Notes: generated by a model not told the origin, from the letters alone. A stretch of DNA of 64,000 bases from Echinometra lucunter (GCA_029962745.1 CM057157.1:32159828-32223827); one strand, 5' to 3'. Positions 1 to 13,059 are shown, counted from the first letter of the stretch. Made by a program: numbers and translations.

Positions 1-145
1 CTATGGGGAATTTGGCGTTTTATACAATATGCTCTGATATTGCACAGACAAAGCATGCGGCCAAAAAATATGTGTTTTTAATGCGCCGCTAAAATGCCAT
101 ATATAGATAATAATCATTCATATTGCACAAGACGATGTAGTGTAT
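1..145. repeat. Left arm of a long-range inverted repeat
   Basis: The first 145 bases are, in reverse complement, about 75% alike to 10625-10769 by eye, and identical over the outer 21 bases (CTATGGGGAATTTGGCGTTT onward). The shared words TGGGGAATTTGGCGTTTT, ACAGACA, GCTAAAATGCC/ACTAAAATGCC and TATATAGATAATAAT occur in the same order. The window starts exactly at the repeat edge, so its outer limit is unknown. Confidence 0.8.
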
Positions 146-3100
146 TATACTTTCTCCATTAAAATTTCCCTCCAATTGACCCCCATATCGATGGTAGAGT
201 TAGATCTTGATCAAAGCAGTGAGCAGTCAAAGAGCTATACACTTCACATTCTTCATATTACTACATACCTCCTCTAGATTATGAGTTCTGCTCATAACCA
301 TTTTCATGTTTGTACTGGATATTTTTTGCCTTCAAATTTAATAGAACTTTGTATTTACAAGGATTTGTTATGAAAATTTAGTTTTTGCATAGTGATAATA
401 ACAATGTAAACATTTTGTATAGTGAATGACACATAACTGCATATCTCTATGTACTTTAGAGTAAAGTACAAAGAAGTATTTAACAAGAAGAGGAGCACTG
501 GATTCATAATTTTGACATTTTACAAACTAGTGAATAAATGTGTTTGCTGTCTATGTTCCAAGAATTTTCTGTTTTTGGCAACTTGTTCCACAACATAGTG
601 GCTGCATATGAAAATGACCTTTCTCCGTATGACTTTGTCTTTGTTTAATAGTGAAACACAAAGTAGAGACTTGCTACGTACTGCAGCGCAGTGTTCTTTC
701 TAGTTTATATGGAAACAAGTCAATTAAAGATAAGATGGAGCCAACTTATGTAAACATTGATAGGTTAACAGATATTGCCTCAATAATGATTCATTATTGA
801 AGCAATTTATAACCACTTTAAGTGGTGTATGTACCATCCTGTTGCCCTTTTATGCTAGATTCACAGAATTCTATGAAGCAAATCACTGAATGTTAAAAAC
901 TACTTAAATAATGCAATAATTCCTTGACACTCGAATACAAAAATTTGAATGAATTATTCACAGGTTCTTTAATTTCTTACCGGTGCTACCGCTTCATCCA
1001 CTTCACCTTTGCTGGTCATGCTTACCTTCTCGATGTTATCCAAACTAACTTCTGGCTGACTGTCTCTAGATCCTTGCAAAGCAGAAGCCATCCTGCAGTC
1101 AGCTGCCAAACAACCAACGCTCAATAAATCAAGAGAAAACACAACTCACGTCAGCCAATCAGACACCTGAAGGCCTGCACTTCCTGTTCAACGACAAAGA
1201 GGAGAGGGGGGAAAAGTAGGTGGTGTAATTGTGTCACTGAAAAAAAAAGGGATGACAAACAATTAAAGTGGTTTTCTGGTAATTTGTCACATACGGGGCG
1301 GAGTTAACGAGAAAGGGAAGTTTGTTTTTGCGTAAGCCTTTCATGCACTATGTGTCACAGCTCGTGTGAAGGTTGCCGCGCCGAGTTGAACGCACCGTCG
1401 TACCCTATTGTGAGATGTGAAGTGATGAGTAGTTGCCAAGGCAACACAAGACTCCTCATGTAAACATCTGTTAATGCTGACTGATGTGAGGAGGAGTGTT
1501 ATATACAGCAGATAAAGCATCTGTACTATTAAAGGTAGTTCTGCTAGAAACATGCTCATTTGAGTGATACAATAGGCACTCATACAGAAAGGGATCTTCC
1601 TTCAGAGTAAAAATGGTAGCAGAAGTTATATCAACTTGATAACTAACAAAATGTGGATATTGACTGTAATATGAAAACAAGAATGTATTTCAAAAGTTGA
1701 AATCCTAGGTAAGAGGAAAACATGATGGATGTGAGAGCATACACGGTCTAGTGCAAAAAATCCACCATTTTCTAACATTAAAACCATCTTTACTAAAGAA
1801 TGGCAGATCACACATTTTTTAACCCCCATTGTCCATTTATGTTCAGAAGAATTGCTTTTTACATAACATACTTTGACTATGGGGTGAGAAAATGTGTAAC
1901 TTCCAAGAAAATTGAGAAAATGTGAAATTTCATGTACAAAGTGAACGGAGAGCTGCTCACATATGATGTCATCAGTGTTGCCAATTTGCAGAGCCAGGAG
2001 TAATTTACTAGAAAATGTAAATGAGTGTAATTTTCTTATTCTTTGACCGACTTTGCTCATTTCTTTTTTAAAATGCTGTTCAAATTTAACTCTTTTTATT
2101 GAAACAGTGAAACTTCTGGGGAGGACTTTGCCTTTAAAACTAAAATACTTTGATGACAAACATCAAAATATGTTCACAAATCTTGCCCATAGGGATTCTT
2201 CAGGTAATGGTCCTATCAGTGATCAGCAAACAAATGAAAGAAATTATAATTCACCTTGGCTCATTTACCAGTATGGGATATTTGTTGCAGAACAAAAAAT
2301 TATATTTGAAGAAGGGGTGTGTGCAATATGAAGGCCTCCAACATAATCCCCCCCCCCCCAAAAAAAAAAGGTTACAGAGAGGTCTAACATGTACAATGTA
2401 GTAAAACTGAAATTTCTGAGATAATACTCGATTCAACATAATTTAAAACTATGCTGAAAGACACCTTTTTTCATTGTCTATTACAAATAGCTTAAGAAGC
2501 TTCTATCCAAGCATTATACACAACACCTAGCTGATGCAGAAATGAGGACAAAGACTTAGAAAGTAGGATAAGGGACATGTAAAGAATAGAATACAGCATG
2601 GCAGTGTATAACACTTAATCCTACATAGAAACTAGAGCTCTGTGAATCACACTACTCAATAGTGGGAGGAAGGAAGGATGAGATTTATGTGACAGACGTC
2701 TGGCGCTATGAGGGATTTCTTCCTATTGCCTTTGTCTTTGTATGAGGATTTAGCAAAGTGTCATCACTAGCAGCCTTTGGAGTGGTTGGAAGTTGGGCGT
2801 GGCAAGCTAGGCGTGGCATCATATACATATTGAAGGGGATAGAGGACACCTGGTTGCACAACATTTTCAGGCAAATCAACTCCACACCATGAATTTCTTT
2901 TCTTTGAAGTGCCTAGAAACAATGTAGATGTCTAAATTGCTATTTGCCACTAAATAGATTTAGAATAACACTATCATTATCATGTAGCCCCCATCCCCCT
3001 GGCTCAAGCATTTTTGCTTGTGATATAGTAGAGTGGGTTAGGGAAATTTTCCTGACAGAGCGGACTAAAGTACCAAATTTGGCATGAACACTCCTAATGG

Positions 3101-3600
3101 CCTATTAATCAATATTAGCCTAGGAGCCCTCGCCAATTTCTAGATTTACTCTCGTAAAATGCAAAAATCCAAAATGGCTGCCGGCAAAAAAATATAATGA
3201 AAACTCAAATTGCAGGATGAATTATGACAAATTATTAACAAAAATTGGTTGTGAAATTAATTTATTTAATCTAGTCATTAACAAAAGAGTAAGTCGATTA
3301 TAATAAAGAGGATGCATGATTCTCAATCCTTTGGTCTTTGCCGAAAAAGTAAGATTTTGATGGAAAGTGGCAATGAAAATAATTTAATGTTTGCTTTCCA
3401 AACAGATTTTGATTATATACCATGCATAAATTTGAAAAATCATACAAGTCGTACGTACCAATGTTTGACAAGCATCATCTAAATGAGGGCAGCGAAGTGC
3501 TTTACAATGATTTTGATATAACTTGCCTATATCTCAATGTAAAAAAAAATGACTTTTATATATATACATAAAGCAGACAAGAAGAAAGTTCATGCTTAAA
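146..3600. other. AT-rich DNA without recognised gene
   Basis: No open frame here shows codon structure or a family motif. The minus strand near 1880-2010 carries a relic of the dispersed repeat with a core like TTTTGTACACAAAATTTCA. Short homopolymers (C9/A9 near 2350) are present. Nothing else is supportable. Confidence 0.55.
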
Positions 3601-3656
3601 TCCAACTTTTTATTTTTCTGTCACGAATTTTCGACGGTCCATATCGTCTCTCAAGA

Positions 3657-3658
<2 letters not shown>

Positions 3659-3719
<61 letters not shown>
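3659..3719. repeat. (AT)n microsatellite
   Basis: About 60 bases of alternating AT with a single interruption. Further (AT)n tracts of the same cluster lie at 4001-4024, 4121-4136 and 4200-4228. Confidence 0.95.
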
Positions 3720-3766
3720 ATTGTGATCAGTCTCGGTGATGTACGTTTGCGGTTCTTCGTCATATC

Positions 3767-3993
3767 ATATGTGTGATCCGAAAAGGGGGGTTTACGAAGA
3801 GGGCCGTTGCAAGACATTATATACCACCAATTAAGACCAAGCTTTCGGGCACCTGCCCTTCATCAAGATCTTCCCGATTTCGGTATGAGTATTTGAATTT
3901 ATTGTGTGTTTCTAGTGTGCCCGAAAGCTTGGTCTTAATTGGTGGTATATAATGTCTTGCAACGGCCCTCTTCGTAAACCCCCCTTTTCGGAT

Positions 3994-4002
<9 letters not shown>
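3767..4002. repeat. Perfect inverted repeat, 86-bp arms with 64-bp loop
   Basis: The left arm 3767-3852 and right arm 3917-4002 are exact reverse complements by my reading, including the six-base G/C run and GAGGGCCGTTGCAAGACATT. The loop is 3853-3916. The arms are flanked by (AT)n tracts on both sides (3659-3719 and 4001-4024). AAGCTTTCGG recurs outside the hairpin at about 4085, so the arm belongs to a dispersed repeat. Confidence 0.92.
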
Positions 4003-4027
<25 letters not shown>

Positions 4028-4194
4028 TGTGAGACAAAGAAGGGTAAGGTACAAGATGACGCAGGTCTGGACCACAAGATTGATAAGCTTTCGGCTCTAG
4101 GCCTTCTTTCTCTCTCGCTATATATATATATATATACTGAAAGAAATGAAAATTATTATTTACAAGGGAGTTGCCAAAGTTGTTTGCATTTGTC

Positions 4195-4229
<35 letters not shown>

Positions 4230-5775
4230 CGGGATGTTTGGTAAACTAATTCCTGCAAGAGGTATAAGGCCTCCTTCAAATAGCGGTACAGGCTTTAAAA
4301 AAGAATGACTATGTATCAGTTTGTGATCTGTCTCTAATCCTAAATATCCATTTTAGACAAGCATCATTACCAGACAAAAGGCATGTTGCAGAACCAAATT
4401 TGACTTGCAAAAAAGGAAAAAAAAAAATTACACCGTGATCTGTATCACAGTGATAAGTAATGATGGTGTTTTATTTTTGGTCAACTTCCTATACGTAAGG
4501 TAATCATCTTATTATCCTGGTAAACTAGCTCCATGGAAGACCAGCAGCAATGTGATATTGCAGCTGACTACCAGCACTACGTTTTATTTACTCTATTACC
4601 TTTACCACTTCATTTTGTATCTATGACCACTATATTTTGTGTATATATGTACTTTATGTGTGTCATTTTTATGTATATGAAAATTATAAAAAAAAAAAAA
4701 ATGATATGTCAGTAATGGATCGTATCAGAACTATAATCAGTCCCATCCGGGGTCCTGTTTTGCCCAATATTGGTATATCATCCAATGTATACAGGCTGTG
4801 CCATGTTTCAAAAAATTGCCAGTTTTACATGTTCTAGGTCATGATATTTCATGTGTCTCAGTCTTACGCTGCTCGTGTAAAACATACACTTCACAATGCC
4901 TATTAATATTTCAGTCTCAGCGACGTTGGTCTTGGACCGGCTCTATTCCAAGCATATCTCAGCGGTGGTACGCTGGCTCGGTCCTTTGTGTTAGGCCTAT
5001 TGTTCAACGCAGGAGAACTCTCCACTGAGTTTGTATATGGCCGGATACCAGTGCTGGTAGGCCGAAAACTGCCTCAGAAGAAAATCGAAATTTCCTTGTT
5101 AATTCCGTTTTTTCCCTAAGAGTTTCTATTGCTGAAACGGAAACAACTTCTATATGATATGCGTAAACTGTTGAAATGATTTTGTAGGCCTACTATGACT
5201 ACAAAATGGGTTTTGCCTTTATAAAGTGGCCGAATACCGGTTCTTTCACTTGAATTTTGGTTCATTGCCATGGTTACTTACATATTTCGGGAGGGCTCCT
5301 AGGCTGAAATCAATTTATTTACCTTAAAGAAGCTTCATATCAAAAATGGTGCTTTTGTCTGCCTCGTCATGAAAAAAAAAAAAATATATGACCCTAACCC
5401 ACCCTACTAATAGATGGCCCCTGCATTTATATTGATTTCTTGACCCAACTTCATTATTTTAATATTATCTATATATATTGTTTCTTGTATATTTGTCACA
5501 CTTTATTTATATCATTATTGTATCCAATGTTCCTTAATAAATGCAGAAACTTCTGAAAGAAAAAAATTACTGGCACTGTTCCTTGAGTTCCTACATGTAT
5601 GACTATAATAAGCAGACATGAAAAAGGTTATATTCATCACTTTACAATCTTGTTAATCTACATGTAAACTGAGAATGGAGGGGGATACTCAATACAAGTG
5701 AAAGCTGCTAAACTAAAAAATGAAATGTGCCAAATCCAAAAATAATGAAGATACCCCCCCCCCCCCCCCCCCATT

Positions 5776-6491
5776 AAACCAGTGAACCTTATGTCTGAAA
5801 TAATTTGGGCAATGGTCGATATGCATGTTATACTGAAATCAAACCAGTGAACCTTATGTCTGAGATAACTTGGGCAATGGTTGATATGCATGTTATACTG
5901 AAATCAAACCAGTGAACCTTATGTCTTAGATAACTTGGGCAATGGCTGATATGCATGTTATACTGAAATCAAACCAGTGAACCTTATGTCTGAGATAACT
6001 TGGGCAATGGTTGATATGCATGTTATACTGAAATCAAACCAGTGAACCTTATGTCTTAGATAACTTGGGCAATGGTTGATATGCATGTTATACTGAAATC
6101 AAACCAGTGAACCTTATGTCTTAGATAACTTGGGCAATGGCCGATATGCATGTTATACTGAAATCAAACCAGTGAACCTTATGTCTAAGATAACTTGGGC
6201 AATGGCTGATATGCATGTTATACTGAAATCAAACCAGTGAACCTTATGTCTGAGATAACTTGGGCAATGGTTTATATGCATGTTATACTGAAATCAAACC
6301 AGTGAACCTTATGTCTTAGATAACTTGGGCAATGGCTGATATGCATGTTATACTGAAATCAAACCAGTGAACCTTATGTCTAAGATAACTTGGGCAATGG
6401 TTGATATGCATGTTATACTGAAATCAAACCAGTGAACCGTATGTCTAAGATAACTTGGGCAATGGCTGATATGCATGTTATACTGAAATCA
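5776..6491. repeat. 65-bp minisatellite, 11 copies
   Basis: The word AAACCAGTGAACC recurs every 65 bp at 5776, 5841, 5906, 5971 and so on to 6426. Copies differ at a few positions only, mainly TCTGAGATAA/TCTTAGATAA/TCTAAGATAA and ATGGTTGAT/ATGGCTGAT. A C19 tract at 5754-5772 sits directly before the array. The array is not coding: 65 is not a multiple of three and stops occur in each frame. Confidence 0.95.
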
Positions 6492-9400
6492 AATTGTGCT
6501 CAACAGGTTAAAAGAGGCAAAATCTCACTAAGTACTAAAGCATAATAACTCTGTTACATACTTACGTCTAGTAATAGGCCCATTTTTCTTTTTGTTCTTT
6601 TTTTTTGTCAAAGCATACGTGTACTTTTATGCACTATTATCAATTTTCAATTGAAAAATAGAAAGTACAATGGGTAAACTTGCCTTTCATGTTTTCACTT
6701 TTAAAAACCTACAATGTACTACCATATATCAACTATAACATTCCATAGTATTATACATCATTTTAGGTTTAGCAACTGAACATGTGAAAATGGATTATTT
6801 TGATCATATCATACTAAAATTGTTGCCAAGTTATGCAATGAAACCATGACTGCTAAACAACTGTCCCTCTTTGTATCTCCAACTTTTTAATTCCATATTT
6901 CCATCAATTTTCTTTAATCCCTCTTTACAAACGATATCACCCACAACTTTGTCAGCGTAAGCAGGATCAACCTTCTCAATAACGAACAAATTTATCATAA
7001 ATTTATTTTGCTCTACTATTCTGCCTTGCAGTCTGAGCTAAATATGGTGCAGCCACAGACAAAATGTTGGCACCATATCCGCTCTGAAACCTTGCCAGAA
7101 ATGATGTAGAAACCCTGGTGGGAACAATTTGGCAATAAACACAAATTGGTAATGTCAGTAACATGAATCATGTCTCAACAGTCACATTCATGTGCACTGA
7201 TAATTTGAAGGATAAGCTTAAAGGATGGGGTAGAAAAATCTCTGGGGTCCAGAGAAATATATTGCTGTACACAAGCATGACAAGAAAAACGTGTGAAAAG
7301 AGCAGTCTTTGCTGGTTAAAGCACATCATGTGCATGTCACATTAAAGGTGCAAAAAAAAAGAAGAGGCCAAAAATCAGGAAAAAGGGCATGTTTTTAAAG
7401 CTTGTTAGCATACAGTGTTTAGGGTATCTTTTTTCCATCCTTAATCTGGACTTCATGTGGCCTCATATGGCATGAATCTCTTCATGAATCTCTCTATCCA
7501 TTCAGCATTATAAGGCATACTAGTATTATGTACCTGTAGCTAATGATATGAAGAGGGATCTATTTTGTACTTTGTATGAATGCACAAACTTAAACAAATT
7601 TGTTAAATCATTCATGACTAGAAAGCAGACCTCCCAACCTTTCTGACTAAAAACTAGGGATGATTTTGCTCAAAATTAGGAAAGAAACAGCATTTCCCAT
7701 AGGAGTGTGTAGTAAATTCATTAAGAGAAATAGGAAAATCATATCAAAACAAGAGCCTGAAATGGTAAAAATTCAGATTCTTTCCTCCAAATTCAGAATG
7801 GTTGGGAGGTCTAAGAAAGTATCTGATAACAGAGAATAAAGACAAAAACAAGCAACCAAATCTTTGACTTGGCAGATCCTGCTCTACAAGTAAATGATAA
7901 ACTATGTTTTCACATTTCTTAATGTTCTGACCATTACATAAACACTTTATTGCACTATTATTACTACCCCTGATCACTGGGTTTCTAGCCTACAAATGAG
8001 TGTGCACTATCTCCATTCCTTAGGAAGCATTCATACCATTTTGCACCATTCACATGCATATATGCATGGCAATGACATAGGCAATCAAGACTGGCATTTG
8101 GTAATCCTCACAGGTACCCATAGCTGCTGGGTGGAGAGTGGCAATGTTAATCAATATGATGAAAAAAAAATGCTAGTGCCACAGGAACCACACACCATGC
8201 GATCCCCAGTTTGTGGGCGTATCCTCTAGACAGCAGCACCTCTGTGCACAGTCGATAAAAAGAACAGGGAGGAAGCACTTTTGACTAACATTTTCTGCAA
8301 TCTGCAGTTTTTTTCCTCTATTTAAGCCGATGTATTTCAAACAACAACTGTCAACCTGGATGCCGGAGTAGTCTGATATAGCAAGAACATCAGCATTAGA
8401 ATTCACCGTGATTACCTTTTACTTCATCTAGTGTATTCATCCAACTATTACACCTACATGAAGATTTTGAAGCTGTTCATGGCAAGGCTAGGCCTTGACT
8501 GGTTTTGTGGTGTATGACCCATTGTCTTTAATACAAGCATCAGAGAGGGAAAATCGAAGCACCTTGCAGGTTTGGGAGACAACTGGCTCGCATCTGCAAG
8601 TCAAACAAAAGATCATGGGTTTGAAATCCACCCTGGCAGATGACAGTTCTAAGCCTGTATTGTGTGTTAATGTGCCTGTCCCCTTTCCACAAACACATGC
8701 TCTATTTAGTGGAAAAAAAACTCCATCCCTTGGATAGGACATAACATGGAAAATCCCCACCTTCGCACATTAAAGGAGAATGAAACCCTGGGGAAACATC
8801 CATTCTAATGAAAAGAGAGGATAGAGAGAAGCAATTTTTAAAATAAAGTTCTATCAAAATCGGTTACGAAACGAGAAAGTTATGAAAAGTGAGAAAATTC
8901 TCAATTTACTTTTCATGGCAATCCTCAAAGTGGCAATGTTGCTCCAAAATGGCAAGTTTAGGACAACTCTCAATATGTTTTGTACACAAAATTTCATATT
9001 TTCTCTATTACATTATCTGCAAAGATGCTGCTTGTCTCTTAATTTGTGAACTCGACATATGTTGTGTCAAATACATTTTCCCATGATATATCTTGACATT
9101 GGAGTCAAATGGACAATCCCACTATCCTTTTAAATGGTTTACAAGGGAAATCGCTGTTTTGTTTTAATTTGCTATGTCTGTTATTGCAGTGGTGGATCAT
9201 CATAGGTAATTATTCTTTCTGTAGTCCAATAGTCAAAGGATTGGGGAGTTTAATAAAGCACTTCCTTGGTCACTTTACTCCATCTTTTATCAATAATGTC
9301 CTTGGCATCCACAAAATGAAAATATCTTGTTCACAGGAAATTAGTTCACAAATCTATTCAAATTTATGCACACTATTTCAAGAAAGATTGTTCCAGATTA

Positions 9401-10040
9401 TGGGGGGGGGGGGGGGGACTCGCTTCAAAGACCAAGACAAAGCTCCTATGAAATAGTCTAATATTTTTGTTTTATAATCACTGAATTTTATTACTTACAA
9501 ATACTTAAAAACTGAAAACTGCTCATCTTTTCTGATTCATAATTTATTTTGTTATGGAAAAACATATGCACATTCCCTTCATTTGCAACAACAAGAGCAA
9601 CAACAACAACAATATCAAGAATGATGATAACTATGACAAAAAATAAATTGTTTTCAACACAACCAAAGCAAATAAAAAGAAATTATTGCAAACAATTCAA
9701 AAAGGAGTCTTATTTGTCTTTAGTGATTTGAGGGTCCCTTTTGTTCAAACTTGGACAGTAGGGACTTATGACATTGTTTACAAAAATCCCTATTTCTTTG
9801 TGACTAATGGACCAAATCAGACGAGGTCTTCACTAACTGGTAGAGAAATTATTATGGTTTCATTATTTACAATGACTTTTCATATTGCAAACTGATTTCT
9901 TTCGTAACTGATACTTATAGCCTCATCATGATTTTGGGGGGACAATTCCAGTAGGTTTGTTGAAGTGACAAACAGATCATACCACTATTAAATAACTTTC
10001 CTCTCAGCCAAAGAGGGCAGCATTAATGTAATCAAAGATT
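6492..10040. other. Non-coding DNA with one dispersed repeat copy
   Basis: No gene is recognised. At about 8771-9120, beginning ATTAAAGGAGAATGAAACC, is a copy of a dispersed repeat that includes GACAACTCTC and TTTTGTACACAAAATTTCA. A G16 tract lies at 9402-9417. The open frames here are short and have no family features. Confidence 0.55.
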
Positions 10041-10540
10041 NNNNNNNNNNNNNNNNNNNNNNNNNNNNNNNNNNNNNNNNNNNNNNNNNNNNNNNNNNNN
10101 NNNNNNNNNNNNNNNNNNNNNNNNNNNNNNNNNNNNNNNNNNNNNNNNNNNNNNNNNNNNNNNNNNNNNNNNNNNNNNNNNNNNNNNNNNNNNNNNNNNN
10201 NNNNNNNNNNNNNNNNNNNNNNNNNNNNNNNNNNNNNNNNNNNNNNNNNNNNNNNNNNNNNNNNNNNNNNNNNNNNNNNNNNNNNNNNNNNNNNNNNNNN
10301 NNNNNNNNNNNNNNNNNNNNNNNNNNNNNNNNNNNNNNNNNNNNNNNNNNNNNNNNNNNNNNNNNNNNNNNNNNNNNNNNNNNNNNNNNNNNNNNNNNNN
10401 NNNNNNNNNNNNNNNNNNNNNNNNNNNNNNNNNNNNNNNNNNNNNNNNNNNNNNNNNNNNNNNNNNNNNNNNNNNNNNNNNNNNNNNNNNNNNNNNNNNN
10501 NNNNNNNNNNNNNNNNNNNNNNNNNNNNNNNNNNNNNNNN
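10041..10540. other. Assembly gap (500 N)
   Basis: Exactly 500 unknown bases, a round number that suggests a scaffold gap of arbitrary length. Any frame that crosses it is meaningless. Confidence 0.99.
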
Positions 10541-10624
10541 TGGTGCATTTTTAGATGGGTATTAAAATTGAATCCAAAGACATACAGGCCTAATCGCTCA
10601 AGAAGCATATAGCCAAGTAAACGA

Positions 10625-10769
10625 CCTAATATTCTTATGAACAATATTCAAAATTATTATCTATATAGGGCATTTTAGTGGTGCAATAAAAATGCGTATT
10701 TACTGTCTTCATGATATGTCTGTACAATATGGAGCATATTTCACACAAAACGCCAAATTCCCCATAGGC
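10625..10769. repeat. Right arm of the long-range inverted repeat
   Basis: This is the inverted partner of 1-145, ending AACGCCAAATTCCCCATAG at 10769. The two arms could be the ends of one element about 10.8 kb long, or two opposed copies of a small repeat. The 500-N gap between them means the spacing is only nominal. Confidence 0.8.
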
Positions 10770-11809
10770 TCATGTACAAAATTTGCCACACATTATTATG
10801 ACATATTTTGCATGGTCTCTTCGCGTGCGCATACGCAATAAGGATTACAAGGCGCCGATACGCAATACATGCAATGCCCTATAATACTTGTTAAACTTCT
10901 TCTGGCACAGGAATTGGTCAGAGCGGTGTACATGATAGATTACAATTTGCTATTTTCGGCCTCGCGGGCCTTCGGTCTCACGGGCCTTTGGTGAAGTGGG
11001 TTGTTGCCATACTGGATGGCTTTATTTCATGGAATACCAGAAATATTCCACTCTTTAGGGCCAATATTGCACTCATCTTCGATTCATGCAATATTGGTCC
11101 TAACTTGTGGAATATTCTCTGGTATCCCATTCAGAGCCATCCACTATATAATAAATATTAGTGATAACATGGTCATATCATGGTCAAACATTCCTCCTGC
11201 CCCCCCCCCCCCCCCCCGATTCCGGCACCTATGATCATTAATATCTTGCAAACCTCAGCCAAGAGGCAGACACAAAGAGAGAGCAGCATGGCACACAACC
11301 TACACTCATACATGTAGTACCGTACCTACATGTAGTTATTTTGTGGAAATAACCCACCACTAATTGCAACAGAAAATATTTCAGTTGTAACTTGTTCTAG
11401 TCCCAGGGAGGGGGGGGGGGTTACTTCGGAATGAGCTTATCATGGAAGGACGGTATTTAGAACTACAAACTTTTTTGAAAAAAGGGGGGTCATTGGAACT
11501 GGATTTCCATACTATGATGCCAGAGAACTGGTCCCAGCTTGCATATATTATACATGCATGCTCTAGCCTGGCGGCTGGCAGCCATGCCGTCGGGCATGCT
11601 GGTGGCGAGGCTAGGGTCGGTCTGGCCCAGGATTCATACCTGCCAGCCTAGTACACTTTGAATAAAACTTGTTTTCAACCCTAACTTTTCACCAAAAATG
11701 GTAAATGGGTACCTGGCAGGAATTAATTCCTCCATCAATTACAACATTCAGAAAGGCATTTTTTGCAGTTTGTAGTTTAGGATATACATTTGATTATATG
11801 TTTACTGTT

Positions 11810-12035
11810 GATTTATTGTAAGCGCTTTGGGCCTTATGGAAAAAGCGTAGTATAAATAATAAGTAATAATAATAATACTAATAAAATGCTTGTGCACTGT
11901 AAAAGGCTGCCGGGCTAAAGCCAGGGTAATAATATCCAAAGTCCTTTGGAAGTGCATAGAGACGTTCGATAATAATGTGATATGCACTATACAAGCACGG
12001 AATATTACTGTTATTATTATTACTATTATTATCAT
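11810..12035 (+). repeat. Two retroelement 3' ends with (AAT/ATT)n tails
   Basis: The first ends TTGTAAGCGCTTTGGGCC ... AAAAAGCGTAGTATAAATAA followed by a run of AATAAT (about 11810-11880). The second, about 11885-12035, has GCCGGGCTAAAGCCAGGGTA, TGATATGCACTATACAAGCA and then TTATTATTATTAC. 'GCGCTTTG ... GCGCTATATAA' 3' ends with trinucleotide tails are shared by CR1-type LINEs and the SINEs they mobilise. No coding part remains. Confidence 0.55.
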
Positions 12036-12156
12036 TATATTCCTTGAAACAGAGCAGCTAGCTGGAACAGTGGAATGAAAAATGTGGTGCCTTGGATTCT
12101 CTTTCTTTCTTCTTTTTCAGTAGAAGACTAGACGAATCCTCGGCTGTGCGCGGTCA

Positions 12157-12767
12157 AAATTATGCCTCCGCCACTGCCAGATCAGAAAAATATGGCACAT
12201 TCATGTTGATTTTTTTTCTTATTTTCGTGTATACAATGACATCTTTGACCTGAGACCTGAGACCCCAAAATCTAATCAGATCATTGTCCCTCACATATGC
12301 ATGCATGAGCCAAGTTTGAAGTTGGTCTGTCGAATGGTTGGTTGAGTTATTGCAAGAACGAACCATTTCTCTACACATAATTACCTCTATGACCTTTGAC
12401 CTTTGACCTTGAGACCCCCAAAATCTAATCAGATCATTTTCCCTCCCATATGCATACATGAGCCAAGTATGAAGTTGATTTGTCAAATGGTTGAGTTATC
12501 GCGAGAACGAGCCATTTCTATGTACATAATGACCTCTATGACATTTGACCTTTGACCTTTGACCTTGAGACCCCAAAATCTAATCTGATCATTGTCCCTC
12601 CATATGCATACATGAGCCAAGTTTGAAGTTGATCCATCAAACGATTCGTAAGTTATCGCGAGAACGAAAACGTGACGGACGGATGGACGTACGGATGGAG
12701 GAAGGACAGACGACCCGAAAACATAATGCCTCCAGCACCAACCTTCGGTGGCGGAGGCATAATAAAA
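12157..12767. mobile_element. TIR element with about 155-bp internal repeats and TGACCT half-sites
   Basis: Perfect 16-bp terminal inverted repeats ATTATGCCTCCGCCAC occur at 12159-12174 and 12749-12764. The interior is three tandem units of about 155 bp (CCAAAATCTAATC at 12264, 12418 and 12573). Each contains a TGACCTTTGACC-like run, TATGCATACATGAGCCAAGT and GCGAGAACGA. An ATAATGCCTCC/GGAGGCATAAT hairpin closes the right end. There is no transposase, so it would be a non-autonomous element. Confidence 0.8.
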
Positions 12768-13059
12768 AATGGTATGCTTTGGAACGGAAATCTGAGTGTA
12801 AAATGGGGCATTCTCTGCGGCACATTCCCACCGTACATTATATACGAGTGCCCCCTGTCAAGAGATGACTTGGGACTATGTATGAATCATGTAGTTATAC
12901 ATGCATTATCATTTTGTATGATATTTTGTCGTGATTATGTAACTTGTATGAGTGCACTTTCAACTACATGTCTACTACATGTATTTCTATTTGCATTAAG
13001 TGTGTCTTACATGTATTACGATGATGTATTCTGTATTGGTATTATTACGTAAACGGTAA

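Noticed and set aside
1626..2159. 177-codon minus frame, the longest in the first 5 kb
   Set aside because: It has no motif and overlaps a relic of the TTTTGTACACAAAATTTCA repeat family.
5776..6491. Possible CRISPR-like regular repeat array
   Set aside because: The 65-bp units are head-to-tail with no unique spacers and no cas genes, in eukaryotic DNA; it is a minisatellite.
9988..10644. 218-codon minus-strand open frame
   Set aside because: It runs through the 500-N gap, so most of it is unknown sequence.
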